From NCBI RefSeq assembly GCF_029868855.1, contig NZ_JARWOV010000147.1:1-46877 (forward strand): a stretch of 46,877 bases of DNA, given 5' to 3'. Under the pieces are notes generated by a model that had not been told where the DNA came from, searched no databases, and saw only the letters and a list, made by a program, of their open reading frames with translations. Source of the DNA: Nocardia carnea. Lineage in GTDB: Bacteria > Actinomycetota > Actinomycetes > Mycobacteriales > Mycobacteriaceae. The translations under genes were made by a program, and so were the position numbers. Positions 25,898 to 33,718 of this stretch are shown here, in pieces; within the stretch, counting starts at the first letter, position 1, and every line of letters starts with the position of its first letter.

Positions 25898-28348
25898 ATG
25901 GAGAAACACGACCGTATCGCCGAACCCTGGGGCAACCGGACACCCTACGCCCAGGGAGACACCTGGCCGGCTCGGGTGGACAGTTGTCTGGCCGACGGCG
26001 TGGACCCGGCGACCGTGCGCTGGGTTCCGTCGGCGTCGGTACTGCACTCCAACGGCGACGCCCTCGATATCGCGGTGAGCGACGACCGCATCGTGGGAGT
26101 CCGCGGCCGGGGCACCGATCGAGTGAACCGCGGCCGGCTGGGCCCCAAGGATCTGTTCGGCTGGCAGGCCAATTCCGCGGCCGACCGGCTCACCCGGCCG
26201 CTGATCCGGGTCGACGGTGAACTCGTCGAAACCGATTGGGATACCGCTATGCAGCGCGTGGTGCGGCACAGCACGGATCTACTCGCCGAGCACGGACCCT
26301 CCGCGATCGGGTTCTACACCTCCGGGCAGCTGTTCCTCGAGGAGTACTACACGCTCGGCGTGATCGCGCACGGTGCCATCGGCACCAACCATGTCGACGG
26401 CAACACCCGCCTGTGCACGGCGACGGCCGCGGCCGCGTTGAAGGAATCCTTCGGCTGTGACGGCCAGCCCGGTTCCTACACCGATATCGACCACGCCGAT
26501 ACGATCGCCCTGTTCGGGCACAATGTCGCCGAAACTCAGACGGTGCTCTGGTCGCGCATACTCGACCGGCTCGCGGGCGACGATCCGCCCGCACTACTGT
26601 GCGTGGATCCGCGGCGCACCCGGGTCGCCGAATACGCCACGGTGCATCTGGCCCCGCTGCCCGGCACCAATCTCGCCCTCATGAACGCGTTGCTGCACGA
26701 GATCGTCGCCAACGATCGGCTGGCCGAGGACTACATCGACGCGCATACCGTCGGCTTCGACCGGTTACGCGACCAGGTCGCGGACTACTCACCCGAAGTA
26801 GCGGAACGGATCTGCGATATCCCGGCCGACGATATCCGCGCCGCCGCGCGCCTGCTCGGCTCCGCGCGCCGGTTGCTGTCCACCGTTCTGCAGGGTTTCT
26901 ACCAATCTCATCAGGCGACGGCCTCGGCGGTCCAGGTCAACAACATCCATCTACTGCGGGGCATGCTGGGCAAACCCGGCTGCGGGGTACTGCAGATGAA
27001 CGGCCAGCCGACCGCCCAGAACACGCGCGAATGCGGCGCCGACGGCGATATCGCCGGATTCCGCAACTGGGCCAACGAATCCCATATCGCGGATCTGGCC
27101 CGCATCTGGAAGCTGGACTCCGCACAGCTTCCGCACGACGGCCCGCCCACACACGTGATGAAGATGCTGGACCTCGCCGAAGAGGGCAGCCTGCGAATGT
27201 TGTGGGTGAGCGCGACGAACCCGGCGGTTTCACTGCCGGAACTCGCCCGGGTTCGCGATATCCTCTCCCGCGAGGGGCTGTTCCTCGTGGTGCAGGACAT
27301 CTTCCGCACCGAAACCGCCGAGCTGGCCGATGTCGTGCTGCCCGCCGCGGCCTGGGGCGAGAAGACCGGGACCTTCACCAACGCCGACCGCACCGTGCAC
27401 CTGTCCGAACGCGCGGTGGACCCGCCCGGTGCGGCCCGCGCCGACCTGGACATCCTGCTGGACTACGCCCGCCGGATGGATTTCCGAGACCGGGACGGCG
27501 TACCACTGCCCGCCTGGCGTGATGCCGAATCCGCGTTCGACGCATGGAAACAGTGCTCGGCGGGCCGCCCCTGCGACTACACGGGTCTCACCTACGAGAA
27601 GTTGCGTGGTCGTTCGGGAATCCAATGGCCGTGCACCGCGACGGCGCCGGACGGGACTGAACGGTTGTATACCGACGGCAAGTTCTGGAGCGACCCCGAT
27701 TACTGTGAGTCCTACGGCAAAGACCTGATCACCGGCACCCCGTTGAAACCCGCCGAATACCGGGCGCTGAATCCGGCCGGCAAGGCGATCATCAAATCCG
27801 CGGACTATCTGCCGCCCGCCGAGCAGCCCGACGCCCGGCGTCCGTTCGCGCTGATCACCGGCCGCACGCTCTACCACTTCCACACCCGGACCAAGACCGG
27901 CCGCGTTCCGCAACTACAGGCCGCCGCCCCCGAGGTATGGGTCGAGGTCTCCGGTGCGGACGCCGAACGCGCCGATATCGCCGAAGGCGATCAGGTCGAG
28001 GTCAGCACGGCGCGTGGTGTGCTCCGCGGGCGGGCCCGGGTGAGCGGTATCCGCCCCGGTGTGCTGTTCGTACCGTTCCATTACGGGTACTGGGACGTCG
28101 ACGGCCGGGGGCACGACCGTGCGGCCAACGAACTCACGGTCACCGACTGGGACCCGGTCTCCAAGCAGCCGCTGTTCAAGACCGCCGCCGCCTCCTTGCA
28201 CCGCCTCGACCGCGGTACCGGCCCGGCACCCGCGCCGACCAACACGGCCTCGGCGCCGCTGGACGATACGGTGCGCCGCACCGCCGGGGGTGCGGCCGCG
28301 CTGGCACGCAGCGAAACAGTTGCTGCCTCGGCTGGGCGTCCGACGTAA
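25898..28348 (+). CDS. Molybdopterin oxidoreductase without N-terminal Fe-S cysteines
   Basis: 816 aa of the DMSO reductase superfamily, similar in order to nitrate reductase/formate dehydrogenase alpha subunits. The central molybdopterin domain contains FYTSGQLFLEEYY, NTRLCTATAA with the expected Mo-ligand cysteine C173, QGFYQSHQATA and GQPTAQNTRECGADGD. The C-terminal dinucleotide-binding domain includes TGRTLYHFHTRTKTGR and ANELTVTDWDP. The N-terminus, where relatives bind a [4Fe-4S] cluster through CxxCxxxC, reads SASVLHSNGDALDIAV: the three cysteines are Ser47, His50 and Asp54, and the fourth position is Gly82. The enzyme should bind bis-MGD but not the cluster. I believe actinobacterial relatives share this change. 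Substrate unknown. Confidence 0.85.
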   Translation: MEKHDRIAEPWGNRTPYAQGDTWPARVDSCLADGVDPATVRWVPSASVLHSNGDALDIAVSDDRIVGVRGRGTDRVNRGRLGPKDLFGWQANSAADRLTRPLIRVDGELVETDWDTAMQRVVRHSTDLLAEHGPSAIGFYTSGQLFLEEYYTLGVIAHGAIGTNHVDGNTRLCTATAAAALKESFGCDGQPGSYTDIDHADTIALFGHNVAETQTVLWSRILDRLAGDDPPALLCVDPRRTRVAEYATVHLAPLPGTNLALMNALLHEIVANDRLAEDYIDAHTVGFDRLRDQVADYSPEVAERICDIPADDIRAAARLLGSARRLLSTVLQGFYQSHQATASAVQVNNIHLLRGMLGKPGCGVLQMNGQPTAQNTRECGADGDIAGFRNWANESHIADLARIWKLDSAQLPHDGPPTHVMKMLDLAEEGSLRMLWVSATNPAVSLPELARVRDILSREGLFLVVQDIFRTETAELADVVLPAAAWGEKTGTFTNADRTVHLSERAVDPPGAARADLDILLDYARRMDFRDRDGVPLPAWRDAESAFDAWKQCSAGRPCDYTGLTYEKLRGRSGIQWPCTATAPDGTERLYTDGKFWSDPDYCESYGKDLITGTPLKPAEYRALNPAGKAIIKSADYLPPAEQPDARRPFALITGRTLYHFHTRTKTGRVPQLQAAAPEVWVEVSGADAERADIAEGDQVEVSTARGVLRGRARVSGIRPGVLFVPFHYGYWDVDGRGHDRAANELTVTDWDPVSKQPLFKTAAASLHRLDRGTGPAPAPTNTASAPLDDTVRRTAGGAAALARSETVAASAGRPT

Positions 28349-28350
28349 GC

Positions 28351-28376
28351 CCGCGGCTCTGTCGCCCCGGCCGCGG
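28351..28376 (+). terminator. Weak hairpin after the molybdopterin enzyme gene
   Basis: Arms CCGCGGC (28351-28357) and GCCGCGG (28370-28376) begin 2 nt after the stop. The stem is only 7 bp with a 12-nt loop and no U tract, so this is tentative. Confidence 0.3.
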
Positions 28377-28559
28377 ACGTACACGGTGACCACGGCCCAG
28401 GACACGGTACGGGTGCGGGAACGGTGGGCACCGGCCAGGTATTCGGGGCGTTCGGTGCTGGACGCCCGAGAGCTCCGCCGGTCCTGCCGCGGTCAGCAGG
28501 TGTCGCACGTACGGATCGGGGTAAGCCGGTAGCTCGATCCGACCCGACGAGGAGAACCG

Positions 28560-29621
28560 ATGCGCGTAGTCGTCACGGGGGCGACCGGCAACGTGGGTAC
28601 CGCGGTGCTCGACGCCCTGTCCACCACACCCGAGGTCACCTCGATCGCGGGCCTGGCCCGGCGCAGACCCGCCGCGGAACGACCCGGGGTGGAATGGGTG
28701 GCCGCGGATGTGCGGTCCAGCGATCTCGCGCGGATATTCCGCGGCGCCGCGGCGGTGATCCATCTCGCGTGGGCATTCCAGCCCACCCGCCGGCCGTTGG
28801 ACACCTGGCGCACCAATGTGGGTGGCACCGAACGTGTGCTCGACGCCGTGGCGACCGCCGGGGTGCCATCCCTCGTCTATGCCTCGTCGGTGGGCGCGTA
28901 TTCGCCGGGCGCCGGCGATACACCGGTCGACGAGAGCTGGCCCACGGAAGGCTGGCCCGAAGCCTCCTACATGGTTGAGAAAGCCTATGTCGAGCGCGTC
29001 CTCGACCTTTTCGAACAACGGCACGGCGGATGCCGGGTGGTCCGGATGCGGCCGGCGTTCATCTTCCAGCGCGCCTCGGCGAGCGAACAGCGCCGCCTGT
29101 TCGCCGGACCGCTGGTGCCCAACCGGCTGGTGCGTCCCGAACTCCTTCCCGTCGTGCCCTACCCGCGTGGGCTGCGATTCCAGACCCTGCACAGCGCCGA
29201 TGTGGCCACCGCCTACGCGGCCGCGGTGGTGGCCGATGTCCGGGGTGCGTTCAATCTCGCCGCCGACCCCGTCCTCGACCGCGCCGAAATCGAACGCACC
29301 TTCCAGGTCCGTGCCATATCGGTCCCGCCGCGTCTGGTCCGCACCGCCCTGGCCGGCGCCTGGCATCTGCGCCTGGCGCCCGCGACCCCCGGCCTGTTCG
29401 ACGGCCTCATGCACCTGCCGGTGCTGGATTCGTCCCGGGCGCGCACGGAACTCGGCTGGACGCCCCGCCGCGCCGCCACCGACACCCTGCGGCAGTTCCT
29501 CGACGCCTTCCGGCGCGGCGCGGGCGGATCCACCCCGCCGCTGGCATCCGATGCCGGCGGCCCGGCCCGGCACCGCGAATTCGGCTCCGGCGTCGGCGGC
29601 CACGATCCGGTGGACGAATAG
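28560..29621 (+). CDS. NAD-dependent epimerase/dehydratase family protein
   Basis: 353 aa extended SDR. The cofactor motif is VTGATGNVGTAVLDAL at the N-terminus. The catalytic serine is in VYASSVGAYSPG near residue 116, and the Tyr-x3-Lys pair is in SYMVEKAYVERV near residue 140. The sugar-nucleotide epimerase-like fold is clear, but the substrate is not: steroid-type and nucleotide-sugar relatives look alike. GAGGAGAA precedes the ATG. The last ~40 residues are proline- and glycine-rich and probably disordered. It stands alone between the molybdopterin enzyme and an SDR. Confidence 0.85.
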   Translation: MRVVVTGATGNVGTAVLDALSTTPEVTSIAGLARRRPAAERPGVEWVAADVRSSDLARIFRGAAAVIHLAWAFQPTRRPLDTWRTNVGGTERVLDAVATAGVPSLVYASSVGAYSPGAGDTPVDESWPTEGWPEASYMVEKAYVERVLDLFEQRHGGCRVVRMRPAFIFQRASASEQRRLFAGPLVPNRLVRPELLPVVPYPRGLRFQTLHSADVATAYAAAVVADVRGAFNLAADPVLDRAEIERTFQVRAISVPPRLVRTALAGAWHLRLAPATPGLFDGLMHLPVLDSSRARTELGWTPRRAATDTLRQFLDAFRRGAGGSTPPLASDAGGPARHREFGSGVGGHDPVDE

Positions 29622-29657
29622 CTGTGTCACCGCGCCCGGACCGGGTAGCCGCCGGCC

Positions 29658-30512
29658 ATGGCTACTATCGCTCCCTTACCGAAAGAACGTATCGGCGCGC
29701 CCCTGCGCGCGGTGGTGACCGGCTCTGATTCGGGTATCGGCCGGGCCGTCGCGGTGGCCCTGGCCGGTGGCGGCGTCGATGTGGGCATCACCTATCACAC
29801 GGACGAATCCGGGGCCGCGCATACCGCCGAGCTGGCTCGTGACCGCGGTGCCCAGGCCGCTGTCCGGCAGCTCGACCTGGACGATCTGCCGACGAGCACG
29901 GCCGCGATCGACGAACTCGCCGGCGAACTGGGCGGACTGGACGTCCTGGTGAACTGTGCGGGCACCGGATCCTCGCAGAAAGCGATGGATATGGATTTCG
30001 ACACCTGGCGCCATGTGCTCTCCGTCGATCTCGACGGGGCTTTTCTGTGCACCCAACGTGCCGCCCGGCATATGATCGACGCCGGCCGCGGCGGCCGGAT
30101 CATCAATATCACCAGCGTGCACGAGCACGCGCCGAAAGTCGGGGCGGCCCCGTATTGCGCCGCCAAAGCAGGTCTGGGTGCGCTCACCAAAGTGCTGGCG
30201 CTGGAACTCGCCGAACACGACATCACCGTGAACTCCGTGGCACCCGGTGAGATCTCGACGCCGATGACCGGGCAGGACGACGCCGATCCGCGCGAACATC
30301 CCCGGCCGGGGCTACCGCTGGGCCGGCCCGGCCACGCCGACGAGGTCGCCTCGGTGGTCGCGTTCCTCGCCACCCCGGCCGCCGGGTATGTCACCGGTGC
30401 CTCCTACGTCGTCGACGGCGGGATGCTGCTGATGGGCCCGCAATCCAGTCAGCTGGTCGGCGACGAGAGCTGGCGCCGTCCGGGTACGAACAAGGAGGTC
30501 GCCGATGCTTGA
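29658..30512 (+). CDS. SDR family oxidoreductase
   Basis: 284 aa classical short-chain dehydrogenase. It has TGSDSGIGRAVAVAL as the cofactor motif, NCAGTG, the catalytic serine in INITSVHEHAP and YCAAKAG for Tyr-x3-Lys. YVVDGGMLLMGPQ is near the C-terminus. The sequence resembles glucose 1-dehydrogenase/3-oxoacyl reductase-like SDRs, with no clear substrate. Its end overlaps the next gene by 8 bp, so the two are co-translated. Confidence 0.88.
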   Translation: MATIAPLPKERIGAPLRAVVTGSDSGIGRAVAVALAGGGVDVGITYHTDESGAAHTAELARDRGAQAAVRQLDLDDLPTSTAAIDELAGELGGLDVLVNCAGTGSSQKAMDMDFDTWRHVLSVDLDGAFLCTQRAARHMIDAGRGGRIINITSVHEHAPKVGAAPYCAAKAGLGALTKVLALELAEHDITVNSVAPGEISTPMTGQDDADPREHPRPGLPLGRPGHADEVASVVAFLATPAAGYVTGASYVVDGGMLLMGPQSSQLVGDESWRRPGTNKEVADA

Positions 30513-31218
30513 TCCGATCACCCCCGTGGTGCGGACCGCGTTCGATACCGGCGCACGGCTGCGCCACGCCCGCTTCTTCCACCCCCGCGGTATCCGTCTG
30601 GCGGGGCGTTTCCGGGCGGAACCCGAGTTCGAGGAGCTTTTCGGTACCGGCGACCGTGCGGTGATCGCCCGGCTGTCCAAGGGCACCGGCACTCCCGGGA
30701 CCGTGCCCGATATTCTCGGCATCGGGTTCCGCGTTCTCGCGCGCGACGAGCACCCCTGGGATTTCGCACTCGCCACCACCGGCCGCGGAATGGCCGGCCG
30801 GTTCGTGGTGACCCCAGCCCGCGGGTGGTCGCACGCCCGGTACGGATCCCTGCTGCCGTATCGCTTCCCCGATTCGAGCCTGCGCTGGATCTTCGCCGAT
30901 CCGGTCGGGCCACAACCCGGTAGCGCCGCGCTCGCCGAACTCGAGCAGCATCTGCGCGATCATCCGTTCGATTTCGAGATCACCGCCGCGGGTTTCCGCT
31001 CGCGCCCGAGGACGGTCGGTGAGCTGGCCTTACGACTGGCGGATCCGGAAGAACACCGGACGGATTTCTTCGACCCGATGCTCAACCATCCCGATGACGT
31101 GCAACCGGCACCACAGGTGGTGCAACGGATCCGCGAGGCCGCCTACACCGGTAGCCGCCGCGGCCGCGGTGCCGAGGACCGCGAAACCGGGCGGGCCGCC
31201 GGGACGATCCCCGGCTGA
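30505..31218 (+). CDS. Small catalase-like (putative heme) protein
   Basis: 237 aa, not confidently recognised. The stretch RFFHPRGIRLAGRF (near residue 23), then ARLSKGTGTPGTVPDILGIGFRV and WDFALATTG, follows the order HxxGxxxxGxF ... RxSxxxG ... D..G.a of the catalase fold, with a histidine where catalases have the distal one. The protein is much shorter than true catalases. I do not see a clear proximal tyrosine motif, so heme binding is inference. It overlaps the upstream SDR gene by 8 bp and may act with it. Confidence 0.55.
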   Translation: MLDPITPVVRTAFDTGARLRHARFFHPRGIRLAGRFRAEPEFEELFGTGDRAVIARLSKGTGTPGTVPDILGIGFRVLARDEHPWDFALATTGRGMAGRFVVTPARGWSHARYGSLLPYRFPDSSLRWIFADPVGPQPGSAALAELEQHLRDHPFDFEITAAGFRSRPRTVGELALRLADPEEHRTDFFDPMLNHPDDVQPAPQVVQRIREAAYTGSRRGRGAEDRETGRAAGTIPG

Positions 31219-31274
31219 GCGCCGAATTCGGTGGAGACCTGTTTCGACCGGGAACACCGGGCAATCCGGCGACC

Positions 31275-31562
31275 ATGAACGGAACCGATGACATCGGTCA
31301 GGAATCCGCCGACGTATCCGAATGGGCGAGTATTCCGCCGACCGAGGAACAGTTGGACGAGGACGAACTGGCCGCCGACCCGCTGGAAGAGGGTATGGAC
31401 CCACCCGACGACTGGACCGCGGCCGACCGCTACGCCACCACACCCCGGGAACAGCGCGAGGGAGAATCTCTCGACGACCGGCTGGCCGAGGAGCGGCCGG
31501 ATATCGTTCCCGAGGGTGAGCGCTCCGGCGCTGCTCCGGACACGGATCGCCGGCGCGGGTGA
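31275..31562 (+). CDS. DUF5709 family small acidic protein
   Basis: 95 aa, very acidic and hydrophilic. The segments LDEDELAADPLEEGMDPPD and then RYATTPREQREGESLDDRL and AEERPD match the DUF5709 pattern widespread in actinobacteria. No membrane segment or signal peptide; function unknown. It is monocistronic, between the catalase-like gene and the convergent Nudix gene. Confidence 0.78.
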   Translation: MNGTDDIGQESADVSEWASIPPTEEQLDEDELAADPLEEGMDPPDDWTAADRYATTPREQREGESLDDRLAEERPDIVPEGERSGAAPDTDRRRG

Positions 31563-31680
31563 TCCGCCCGGGACCCGGGGTTCACAGGTCGTGCGGTATT
31601 CCCGCCGACCCGGGCGCCGGAACCGGTCTGCGCCGGGGGCAGAGGCATACCGGCCGGCTTTCCCCGCCTACGACGGATCG

Positions 31681-32409
31681 TCAGTGATGGGTCCAGTCCG
31701 GCTGCAGGAAATGCGCGACCCGGGCCGCCTCGGACCGGCGCCCCAGCAGGACGACCTCCCGGAACTGCCACAGCATCGCGCCCGTCGGCGCGTGGATGGT
31801 CATATCGGAGGCCAACCGCATCTGTAACAGCCCGGTCTCCGGAGTCGCCGGGGTGTCCGGGGCGCCCCGGTGCACCCAGTGCGGTGTTCCCTCCGCGGCC
31901 AGGCTGTGCAGGCCGACGAAATGCACGGAATGCACTTCGTCGGTGCTGGGAGCCAGATCCGTGATATCGCTCAGTGTGGTGACGATCGGCGTGATGGCGA
32001 AACCCGAGGCGGCCGGGAAATCGTCGAGAACACCGAGCGTACCGGCGGGATCGGCGACGAGGCCGAGCTCTTCGTGCAATTCGCGGGCGGCAGCCCGTTC
32101 CATGGTTTCCCCGCGCTCCACCCGGCCGCCCGGCAGCCCCCACTGCCCCGCATTACGACCCCGGTAGGCCCGTTTGATGACGATCACCGCCGGTCCGGCG
32201 CCGTTGTCCACCACGCACAGCGCCACCGCCGCGCGCCGGGTGGCCAGATCGTCCGGAACGGCGATCCGTTCGAACGTATTCAGCCGGGCGCGGGCGAGCG
32301 CACGGAACTCGTCGATAGTTTCGGGGACCCGAGGTCCCGGGTCGGCGGCCATGAATTCGATCATGCCCCATCGGTGCGGGGCGCCGGCCGCCGCATCCGG
32401 CGCCGTCAC
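31681..32409 (-). CDS. Nudix hydrolase
   Basis: About 242 aa from the GTG at 32409, which has GGAGG 5 nt upstream; GTG 32415 and ATG 32364 are alternatives. The Nudix box GRVERGETMERAAARELHEE (GxxxxExxxxxxxREUxEE) is complete, so a metal-dependent pyrophosphohydrolase of nucleoside diphosphate-linked substrates is expected. Part of the sequence resembles CoA-pyrophosphatase-like Nudix proteins (RRAAVALCVV, GQWGLPGG). It follows a LexA-type gene closely and is probably co-transcribed with it, which would fit a nucleotide-sanitising role under stress. Confidence 0.83.
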   Translation of the reverse strand: MTAPDAAAGAPHRWGMIEFMAADPGPRVPETIDEFRALARARLNTFERIAVPDDLATRRAAVALCVVDNGAGPAVIVIKRAYRGRNAGQWGLPGGRVERGETMERAAARELHEELGLVADPAGTLGVLDDFPAASGFAITPIVTTLSDITDLAPSTDEVHSVHFVGLHSLAAEGTPHWVHRGAPDTPATPETGLLQMRLASDMTIHAPTGAMLWQFREVVLLGRRSEAARVAHFLQPDWTHH

Positions 32410-32424
32410 CTCCACCTCCGGCCG

Positions 32425-33072
32425 TCACATCCGCCGCATCACCGATACCACCTTGCCCAGTACCACGGCGTGGTCACCGTCGAGCACCGGATAGGCCGGA
32501 TTCCGGGGTTCGAGATAGATACGCCCGCCCCGGCGGCGAAACACCTTCACCGTGGCCTCCCCGTCCAGCATCGCGGCGACGATCTCACCGGACTGCGCCT
32601 CGGGTTGCTGGCGCACCACCACCATATCGCCGTCGCAGATGGCGGCGTCCACCATGGAATCCCCGCGCACCCGAAGCCCGAATACGGTGCCCCGCCCGAC
32701 CAGTTCCCGCGGCAGCGACAGCACATCGTCGATATGTTCTTCGGCGGTGATCGGGCTACCCGCGGCGATATCGCCGACCACGGGCACCGCTACGGCATCT
32801 TCCCGAACCGCCCCGCGGCCGTGCGCGGTGTCCAGGAACAATCGCACATCCATGGGCCGCGCCATACCGTCGCCGCGGCGCAGAAAACCCTTCTCCTCGA
32901 GGCTTTTCAGATGTCTGGACACCGAGGAGGCGGACCGCAGCCCGACGGCCGCACCGAGCTGGCGGGTGTTCGGGGGATAACCGTGCCGGATCACCCACTC
33001 CTGGATGGCCGCGAGTATGCGGCGCTGGCGGTCGGGCAGGACGGCGGTGTCGAGGTGGTCGCATTCGGTCAC
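32425..33072 (-). CDS. lexA: LexA-type SOS repressor (possibly a second copy)
   Basis: 215 aa from the GTG at 33072. The N-terminal winged helix includes RQRRILAAIQEWV and GLRSASSVSRHLKSLEEKGF. The C-terminal S24 autoprotease has the cleavage site Ala104-Gly105 (DIAAGSP), catalytic Ser139 (RGDSM) and Lys176 (ATVKVF). All residues for RecA-stimulated self-cleavage are present. The recognition helix differs from the usual actinobacterial LexA (TSTSSVAHQL), and no recA or nrdR is nearby, so this may be a paralogue with a different operator. The gene is leaderless (TACGAT 6 nt upstream) and lies upstream of the Nudix gene. Confidence 0.85.
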   Translation of the reverse strand: MTECDHLDTAVLPDRQRRILAAIQEWVIRHGYPPNTRQLGAAVGLRSASSVSRHLKSLEEKGFLRRGDGMARPMDVRLFLDTAHGRGAVREDAVAVPVVGDIAAGSPITAEEHIDDVLSLPRELVGRGTVFGLRVRGDSMVDAAICDGDMVVVRQQPEAQSGEIVAAMLDGEATVKVFRRRGGRIYLEPRNPAYPVLDGDHAVVLGKVVSVMRRM

Positions 33073-33078
33073 TGCAGC

Positions 33079-33084
33079 ATCGTA
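33079..33084 (-). promoter_or_regulatory. -10 box TACGAT of leaderless lexA-type gene
   Basis: On the minus strand TACGAT (TANNNT) is 6 nt upstream of the GTG at 33072. No palindromic SOS box (CGAAC...GTTCG) is visible beside it. Confidence 0.5.
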
Positions 33085-33177
33085 TGACCTGGTACCGACG
33101 GCGATTGCGGGGTGCGTCACCGGGTATGCCGGACACGGGACCCGCGGGTCACAGAACGATTGCACCCGGCCTCTACA

Positions 33178-33207
33178 CTGACGCGGTTGGGAGTTGCGTT
33201 CTAGGCT
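33178..33207 (+). promoter_or_regulatory. Possible sigma-A-type promoter of the GNAT gene
   Basis: CTGACG (33178-33183) and TAGGCT (33202-33207) are separated by 18 nt. They match -35 and -10 boxes with a start near 33214, giving a ~30-nt leader with AGGGAG before the ATG. Confidence 0.4.
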
Positions 33208-33244
33208 GGAATCGGACGGCTTTTGCCCTGGCATTAGGGAGCAC

Positions 33245-33703
33245 ATGGATATCGCGGAGGCGCCGCAGCCGGAATACCGGCAGGCCCGGTTTGCCGACCT
33301 CGAGGACATCGCGGCCATCGAAGCCGAGGTGTTCGCGGAGCCGTACCTGTACCTGATGCTACGTCAGCTCTTCGATCTGCACGGCCCGGAATGGCTCGTC
33401 GCCGAAGTGGGGGGCGCGGTCATCGGCTACGCGCTGACCCTCGAAAAGGACGGCCGGGCGCTGCTTTTCACCTTCGCCGTGGCCAAGCGGTATCAAGGGG
33501 CGGGCTACGGGCGCGGCCTGCTGGACCACACCTTGCACGTATGCCAGGAACTCGGCACCGAGAGCATTTACCTCACCGTCCGGCCGGACAACCATCCGGC
33601 GAGCGGACTGTTCAAACAGGCCGGTTTCGATTTCTGCGAACACGACGAAACCTATTTCGGCGCGGGCGAACCGCGCGATGTCTACGAATACAAGTTCGCC
33701 TGA
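33245..33703 (+). CDS. GNAT family N-acetyltransferase
   Basis: 152 aa, start ATG 33245 with AGGGAG 6 nt upstream. It is a single GNAT domain of RimI-like type. The acetyl-CoA loop is FAVAKRYQGAGYGRGLLDH (Q/RxxGxG/A), followed by SIYLTVRPDNHPASGLFKQ and GFDFCEHDETYF, as in peptide-alpha-N-acetyltransferases. Substrate may be a protein N-terminus or a small amine. The next gene begins 15 bp after its stop but has its own leaderless promoter. Confidence 0.85.
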   Translation: MDIAEAPQPEYRQARFADLEDIAAIEAEVFAEPYLYLMLRQLFDLHGPEWLVAEVGGAVIGYALTLEKDGRALLFTFAVAKRYQGAGYGRGLLDHTLHVCQELGTESIYLTVRPDNHPASGLFKQAGFDFCEHDETYFGAGEPRDVYEYKFA

Positions 33704-33707
33704 GCGC

Positions 33708-33713
33708 TAGACT
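33708..33713 (+). promoter_or_regulatory. -10 box TAGACT of leaderless 2-TM protein gene
   Basis: TAGACT (TANNNT) lies 5 nt upstream of the ATG at 33719 and just after the GNAT stop; no ribosome binding site is present. Confidence 0.5.
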
Positions 33714-33718
33714 GTGTC

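Noticed and set aside
32268..32282. Possible SOS box (TTCGAACGTATTC)
   Set aside because: Only one arm matches the actinobacterial SOS palindrome and it lies inside the Nudix gene, not at a promoter.
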